NCBI RefSeq assembly: GCF_043575855.1
Contig: NZ_CP144375.1
Location: 11,036,001-11,100,000 of the forward strand
DNA from: Kutzneria buriramensis
Lineage (GTDB): Bacteria > Actinomycetota > Actinomycetes > Mycobacteriales > Pseudonocardiaceae
DNA length: 64,000 nt
Direction: 5' to 3'
In this document: positions 60,861 to 64,000 of the stretch, in pieces
How positions within the stretch are numbered: position 1 is the stretch's first letter
Layout of the letters: each line of letters begins with the position of its first letter
Program-made: the position numbers and the translations under genes
Notes under the pieces: generated by a model
Told to the model about the DNA's origin: nothing
The model's database searches: none
The model's input: only the letters and a program-made list of their open reading frames with translations

Positions 60861-61636
60861 CGATGGACGCGGAGTTCTACTCCCGAGTGGCCGAGCGGTT
60901 CGGCGGCTACTTCAGCGACGCGCGGAGCACCGACGTTTTTGTCGACGGCCGCCCGGACGCCGTCTTCGATGAAATGGTGGTCGAACTCGGTGCGCCGCAG
61001 GCCCGATTGCTGGATGTCGGCTGCGCCGATGGGCGTAGTTTGTTGCGCACCGCTCATGCATACGGCGACGTGACCGGCGTGGACCTGTCGTCCGCGATGC
61101 TGGAATGCGCGGCGCGCTATCGAGCGGAGGCGGGCCTGTCCCACGTCACGTTCGAACTGCGCGACGCCGCCCGCACCGGGCTGCCCGATGGACACGTCGA
61201 CGTGGTCACCTCCCGCCGCGGGCCACTGATCGCCGACGAGTTCGAGCGAGTGCTCCGACCCGGTGGGGCCCTGGTGTACATGGGGATCGGCGAGCAGGAC
61301 GCGCGGGAACTGAAGGAGACGTTCGGCCGCGGCCAGGACTTCGGCAGCTGGCACGGCGAGCCGTTGGCGGACGGGATCGCGCGGGAACTGACCGACGCGG
61401 GGCTCGTGGTGACGGTCAACCGGGCGTTCCGGTTCGAGGAGTTCTACCACTCGGCGCGCGATCTGGACGTCTTCCTGCACCAGGTGCCGATTCTCGACGG
61501 CTACGACTCCGCGGCGGACAAGGAGCCGTTCGACCGCTATGTCGCGGAGGCGGCCGTCGATCAGGGGATTCGGCTGGGTCGGCACTGGTTCGTCGTGCAG
61601 GCGCGGAAGCCGGTCGTCGAGACGTCGCACTCCTAG
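60857..61636 (+). CDS. Class I SAM-dependent methyltransferase
   Basis: A 259-residue methyltransferase with the SAM-binding glycine motif LLDVGCADGRSLL (about 50-62), the acidic end of strand two in VTGVDLSSAML, and FELRDAARTGLPDGHVDVVTS followed by FERVLRPGGALVYMG. Acceptor unknown. It is followed after 13 bp by queE and precedes queD and folE, so it probably methylates a 7-deazapurine product or a linked unit rather than tRNA. ATG 60857 overlaps a 58-codon frame. Confidence 0.88.
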   Translation: MTMDAEFYSRVAERFGGYFSDARSTDVFVDGRPDAVFDEMVVELGAPQARLLDVGCADGRSLLRTAHAYGDVTGVDLSSAMLECAARYRAEAGLSHVTFELRDAARTGLPDGHVDVVTSRRGPLIADEFERVLRPGGALVYMGIGEQDARELKETFGRGQDFGSWHGEPLADGIARELTDAGLVVTVNRAFRFEEFYHSARDLDVFLHQVPILDGYDSAADKEPFDRYVAEAAVDQGIRLGRHWFVVQARKPVVETSHS

Positions 61637-61649
61637 GAAACGGTGCGCC

Positions 61650-62357
61650 ATGGATCTCGTAGTGAACGAAATCTTCGGCCCGACGGTCCAGGGCGAGGGT
61701 CGGTCCCTGGGACGCAGGTGCGCGTTCCTGCGACTCGGCGGGTGCAACCTGTCGTGCTCGTGGTGTGACACGCCCTATACGTGGGACTGGACCGGGGCCG
61801 GCGACAGCGGCGTCGCCCACGATCCGCGCAAGGAGCTGCACCGCCGCTCGGTGGAGGACGTCCTCGCGGAACTGGTGGAATTCGACACCGACCTGATCGT
61901 GATTTCCGGCGGCGAGCCCCTCGGGCAGCAGGAGCGGCTGATTCCGCTGGTGACGGCGCTGGTGGGGCGCGGCAAGGAAATCGAGATCGAGACCAACGGG
62001 ACGCACGCCGCGCACCCCGAACTCGTCGCCGCCGGTGTCCGGTTCAACGTCTCGCCGAAACTGTCGCACTCGGGCGACACCCGCAAGCGCCGGATCGTGC
62101 CGGCCGCTCTCACCAGCCTGTCCGCGGTGTCGGGCAGCACGTTCAAGTTCGTCTGCCGGAACACCCGCGATCTCGACGAGGTGGCCGAGCTGGTGTCCGA
62201 ATTCGGCCTGCGTTCGGTGTGGATCATGCCGATCGGGCGCACCGCCGACGATGTCACCAAGCACATGACCGAACTGGCCGACGCGGTGGTCGAGCGTGGC
62301 TGGAATCTGACGACCAGGCTGCACACGTTGTTGTGGGACGACAAACGCGCCGTGTGA
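61650..62357 (+). CDS. queE: 7-carboxy-7-deazaguanine synthase
   Basis: A 235-residue radical SAM enzyme that rearranges 6-carboxytetrahydropterin to 7-carboxy-7-deazaguanine. The N-terminal VNEIFGPTVQGEGRSLGRR is the family signature, the 4Fe-4S cluster cysteines are in GGCNLSCSWCD (CxxxCxxC), and ISGGEPL and IETNGT bind SAM and substrate. Length is typical. It works after FolE and QueD, both encoded downstream; QueC, which would convert its product to preQ0, is not seen before the window ends. Confidence 0.95.
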   Translation: MDLVVNEIFGPTVQGEGRSLGRRCAFLRLGGCNLSCSWCDTPYTWDWTGAGDSGVAHDPRKELHRRSVEDVLAELVEFDTDLIVISGGEPLGQQERLIPLVTALVGRGKEIEIETNGTHAAHPELVAAGVRFNVSPKLSHSGDTRKRRIVPAALTSLSAVSGSTFKFVCRNTRDLDEVAELVSEFGLRSVWIMPIGRTADDVTKHMTELADAVVERGWNLTTRLHTLLWDDKRAV

Positions 62358-62395
62358 GCGACGGCTCACGCGACCGAGAGGGGAAACGCGGCACG

Positions 62396-62758
62396 ATGAC
62401 GTTTCGAATCACGAAGAAATTCGAGTTCTCGGCCAGTCACCAGCTCGCCGGACTGGCCCCCGAACACCAATGCGCCCGAATGCACGGGCACAACTACGTG
62501 ATCGAGCTGGAGCTCGGCGCCGAGGACGCGGCGCTGTCGCCGGTCGGCTTCGTCCGGGACTACGGAGAACTGTCGACGATCAAGGCCTGGATCGACAAAC
62601 AGCTCGACCACCGGCATCTGAACGACGTGATGGACAACAACCCGACGGCCGAGAACATGGCGGCCTGGGTCTACCGGACCTGGTCGATGGAGTTTCCCGA
62701 GCTGACCTGTGTGCGCGTTTCCGAAACTCCCAAGACCTGGGCCGAGTACCGGCCGTGA
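62396..62758 (+). CDS. queD: 6-carboxytetrahydropterin synthase
   Basis: A 120-residue PTPS-family enzyme converting dihydroneopterin triphosphate to 6-carboxy-tetrahydropterin. Zn-binding histidines are in SASHQLAG and MHGHNY, the catalytic Cys is in HQCARMH, and the GFVRDYGELS and DHRHLND motifs are present. Start ATG 62396 follows GAGGGGAAA. Second enzyme of the 7-deazaguanine route, placed between queE and folE. Confidence 0.95.
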   Translation: MTFRITKKFEFSASHQLAGLAPEHQCARMHGHNYVIELELGAEDAALSPVGFVRDYGELSTIKAWIDKQLDHRHLNDVMDNNPTAENMAAWVYRTWSMEFPELTCVRVSETPKTWAEYRP

Positions 62759-62796
62759 CGGCAGTGCCCGGCGCAGCCCCGACGAAAGGTGACCGC

Positions 62797-63387
62797 ATGT
62801 CGGTGACGGACTTGGACCTCGACGGCGACCCAGCGGTGTCGAGGACCGCGGAGGACCCGTTGGTCGACCTCGCCCGCCAGCTGTTGAAGGAGATCGGCGA
62901 GGACCCGAATCGCGACGGACTGCGCGACACGCCCGCGCGGTTCGCCCGCTGGTGGCGAGAGTTCATCAACTACGACACCGGTTCGCTGGGCACGCTGTTC
63001 GAGTCCGTCGGCACGAGTCAGCTGGTGGTCGTCTCCGACATCCAGGTGTGGTCGCTGTGCGAGCACCACCTCCTGCCGTTCAACTGCTCCATCACGATCG
63101 CCTACCGCCCGACGGGCCAACTGCTCGGCCTCTCCAAATTCGCGCGGGTGGCCCATCAGTACGCGCACAAGCTTCAGGTCCAGGAGCGCCTCGTGGACCA
63201 GATCGCGCTCGAGATCAGCACGCTGAGCGGCGCCTCGGACGTCGCGGTCATCGCGAAGGGCGAGCACCTCTGCATGACGATGCGCGGCATCAAGGCCGCC
63301 GCGCAGATGACGTCGACCGCGTACCGAGGAGCGTTCGGCACCGACTCCGGGCTCCGCGGCGAGCTGTTCGACCTGCTCCGGGCGTGA
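62797..63387 (+). CDS. folE: GTP cyclohydrolase I
   Basis: A 196-residue type I GTP cyclohydrolase: DTPARFARWW, the zinc-binding CEHHLLPF, RVAHQYAHKLQVQERL and the second zinc Cys in GEHLCMTMRGIK. It makes dihydroneopterin triphosphate from GTP for QueD. Located directly after queD, it is probably a pathway-dedicated copy feeding 7-deazapurine synthesis rather than the housekeeping folate enzyme. ATG 62797 follows GAAAGGTG. Confidence 0.95.
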   Translation: MSVTDLDLDGDPAVSRTAEDPLVDLARQLLKEIGEDPNRDGLRDTPARFARWWREFINYDTGSLGTLFESVGTSQLVVVSDIQVWSLCEHHLLPFNCSITIAYRPTGQLLGLSKFARVAHQYAHKLQVQERLVDQIALEISTLSGASDVAVIAKGEHLCMTMRGIKAAAQMTSTAYRGAFGTDSGLRGELFDLLRA

Positions 63388-63438
63388 CGTGCCAGCCGGG
63401 GCCGAATGCGATGGCCCGGTCGATAGGAATGGACAACG

Positions 63439-64000
63439 ATGAACACCAACAACTCCACGACGCCGGCGGAAGCGGTGCGGCTGCTTCCCGAGCTGGACGC
63501 GGACCGGCTGGTGGCCGACCTCATGACCGCGCGCGGCCACCTGTGGGATGAGCAGAGCTCATTCGTGAACGGGAGGGTGTCGCGGTGGGCCGAACAGGAC
63601 TGGCGCTGCCTCCCGGTGCGCAGCCCCGGCGGCGACAAGGCCCGCACCGACCCGGGCGGCCCGGGCAGCGCGGAGTTCGCCGACACCGAGTGGCTGGACC
63701 ACATGCCTTACGTTCGTGAGGTCCTGCGCTCGATTCCCGGGACCCTCTACGCGGTCCGCTTCATGGATCTCGGGCCCGACACCATCGGATACCCCCACAC
63801 CGATCCGAAGTTCGCCCCGGACTGGGGCATGGCCCGGCTGCACATCCCGGTCATCACCCACGAGAAGGCCTCGCTGGACCTCGACGGCGTGATTCACCGG
63901 TGGCAGCCCGGGGAGTTCTGGTTCGGCGACTTCAGCCGCAAGCACCAGATCCAGAACCTCGGTCCCGAACACCGGGTGCACCTCGTGGTGGACGTGCTCG
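63439..64000 (+). CDS. Aspartyl/asparaginyl beta-hydroxylase-like dioxygenase, partial
   Basis: The first 187 residues of a 2-oxoglutarate/Fe(II) dioxygenase with the Asp/Asn hydroxylase fold (jelly roll). The iron-binding HTD is in IGYPHTDPKF, and the second His is in HRVHLVVDVL near the cut; WQPGEFWFGDFSRKHQIQN lies between them. Such enzymes in biosynthetic clusters hydroxylate free or bound amino acids and related substrates. It follows folE by 51 bp. The 3' end is outside the window. Confidence 0.8.
   Translation, partial: MNTNNSTTPAEAVRLLPELDADRLVADLMTARGHLWDEQSSFVNGRVSRWAEQDWRCLPVRSPGGDKARTDPGGPGSAEFADTEWLDHMPYVREVLRSIPGTLYAVRFMDLGPDTIGYPHTDPKFAPDWGMARLHIPVITHEKASLDLDGVIHRWQPGEFWFGDFSRKHQIQNLGPEHRVHLVVDVL

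Noticed and set aside
1..64000. CRISPR array, tRNA/rRNA genes, insertion sequences, prophage genes
   Set aside because: No regularly spaced repeats, cloverleaf sequences, transposase or phage motifs were recognised on either strand by eye.

Overview
The window is high-GC DNA with dense, often overlapping genes, many GTG or TTG starts and two rare TTA leucine codons. It carries many actinomycete families: large LuxR (LAL) and AfsR/SARP-type regulators, an MmyB-type XRE regulator, a deazaflavin nitroreductase, DUF2252 and an ECF factor with a SnoaL tail. This points to a filamentous actinomycete, most plausibly Pseudonocardiales; the genus cannot be fixed from sequence alone.

Layout. 1-11.3 kb: a partial TetR gene, a secreted S8 protease, a small secreted protein, an F420-type nitroreductase, a SCO6745-like protein, a secreted PQQ-type beta-propeller protein (with a LacI/cre-like operator and a strong terminator), DUF2252, a P-loop kinase-like protein, a GAF protein and a two-component pair. 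11.6-30.0 kb: the centre of interest, a probable meroterpenoid gene cluster. Its plus-strand genes encode an A-T-TE NRPS-like enzyme, a secreted serine hydrolase, an atypical trans-prenyltransferase, a compact tryptophan 2,3-dioxygenase-like protein, an FAD epoxidase-like monooxygenase, a GGPP synthase-like enzyme, P450, 3Fe-4S ferredoxin, an aromatic FAD hydroxylase, a SnoaL-like protein, an acyl-CoA-dehydrogenase-fold flavin oxygenase and a seven-helix Pyr4/PaxB-type membrane terpene cyclase. Facing them on the minus strand are ispH-dxs-ispG (MEP pathway precursor supply) and a LuxR regulator. 30.3-37.8 kb: mannitol-type PTS IIC-IIB-IIA genes and two large LAL regulators transcribed divergently. 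37.8-45.0 kb: HxlR/NmrA pair, GH59 glycosidase, carotenoid oxygenase, ECF sigma factor, RibD/DHFR-like protein. 45.1-48.0 kb: a KAS III-like enzyme translationally coupled to a fused acyltransferase-like/ThiF (E1-like) protein. 48.5-60.6 kb: a phosphoesterase, several decayed genes, a ricin-like secreted protein, an NB-ARC/TPR regulator, a secreted HNH-like protein, a truncated SARP coupled to an MFS exporter, and an XRE regulator. 60.7-64.0 kb: start of a 7-deazapurine cluster (58-aa ORF with a TTA codon, methyltransferase, QueE, QueD, FolE, Asp/Asn beta-hydroxylase-like protein), cut by the window edge.

How it works together (inference). IspH, Dxs and IspG would raise IPP/DMAPP; the GGPP synthase-like enzyme would build the C20 chain; the second prenyltransferase would attach it to an acceptor, the FAD enzyme would epoxidise it, and the membrane cyclase would start polyene cyclisation. 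This is the same G-C-M-B gene logic known for fungal indole diterpenes. The P450/ferredoxin, aromatic hydroxylase, SnoaL-like and flavin oxygenase would tailor the product. The TDO-like and A-T-TE enzymes suggest an amino-acid- or indole-derived part. At the right edge FolE, QueD and QueE would make carboxy-deazaguanine; QueC is not seen and may lie beyond the window.
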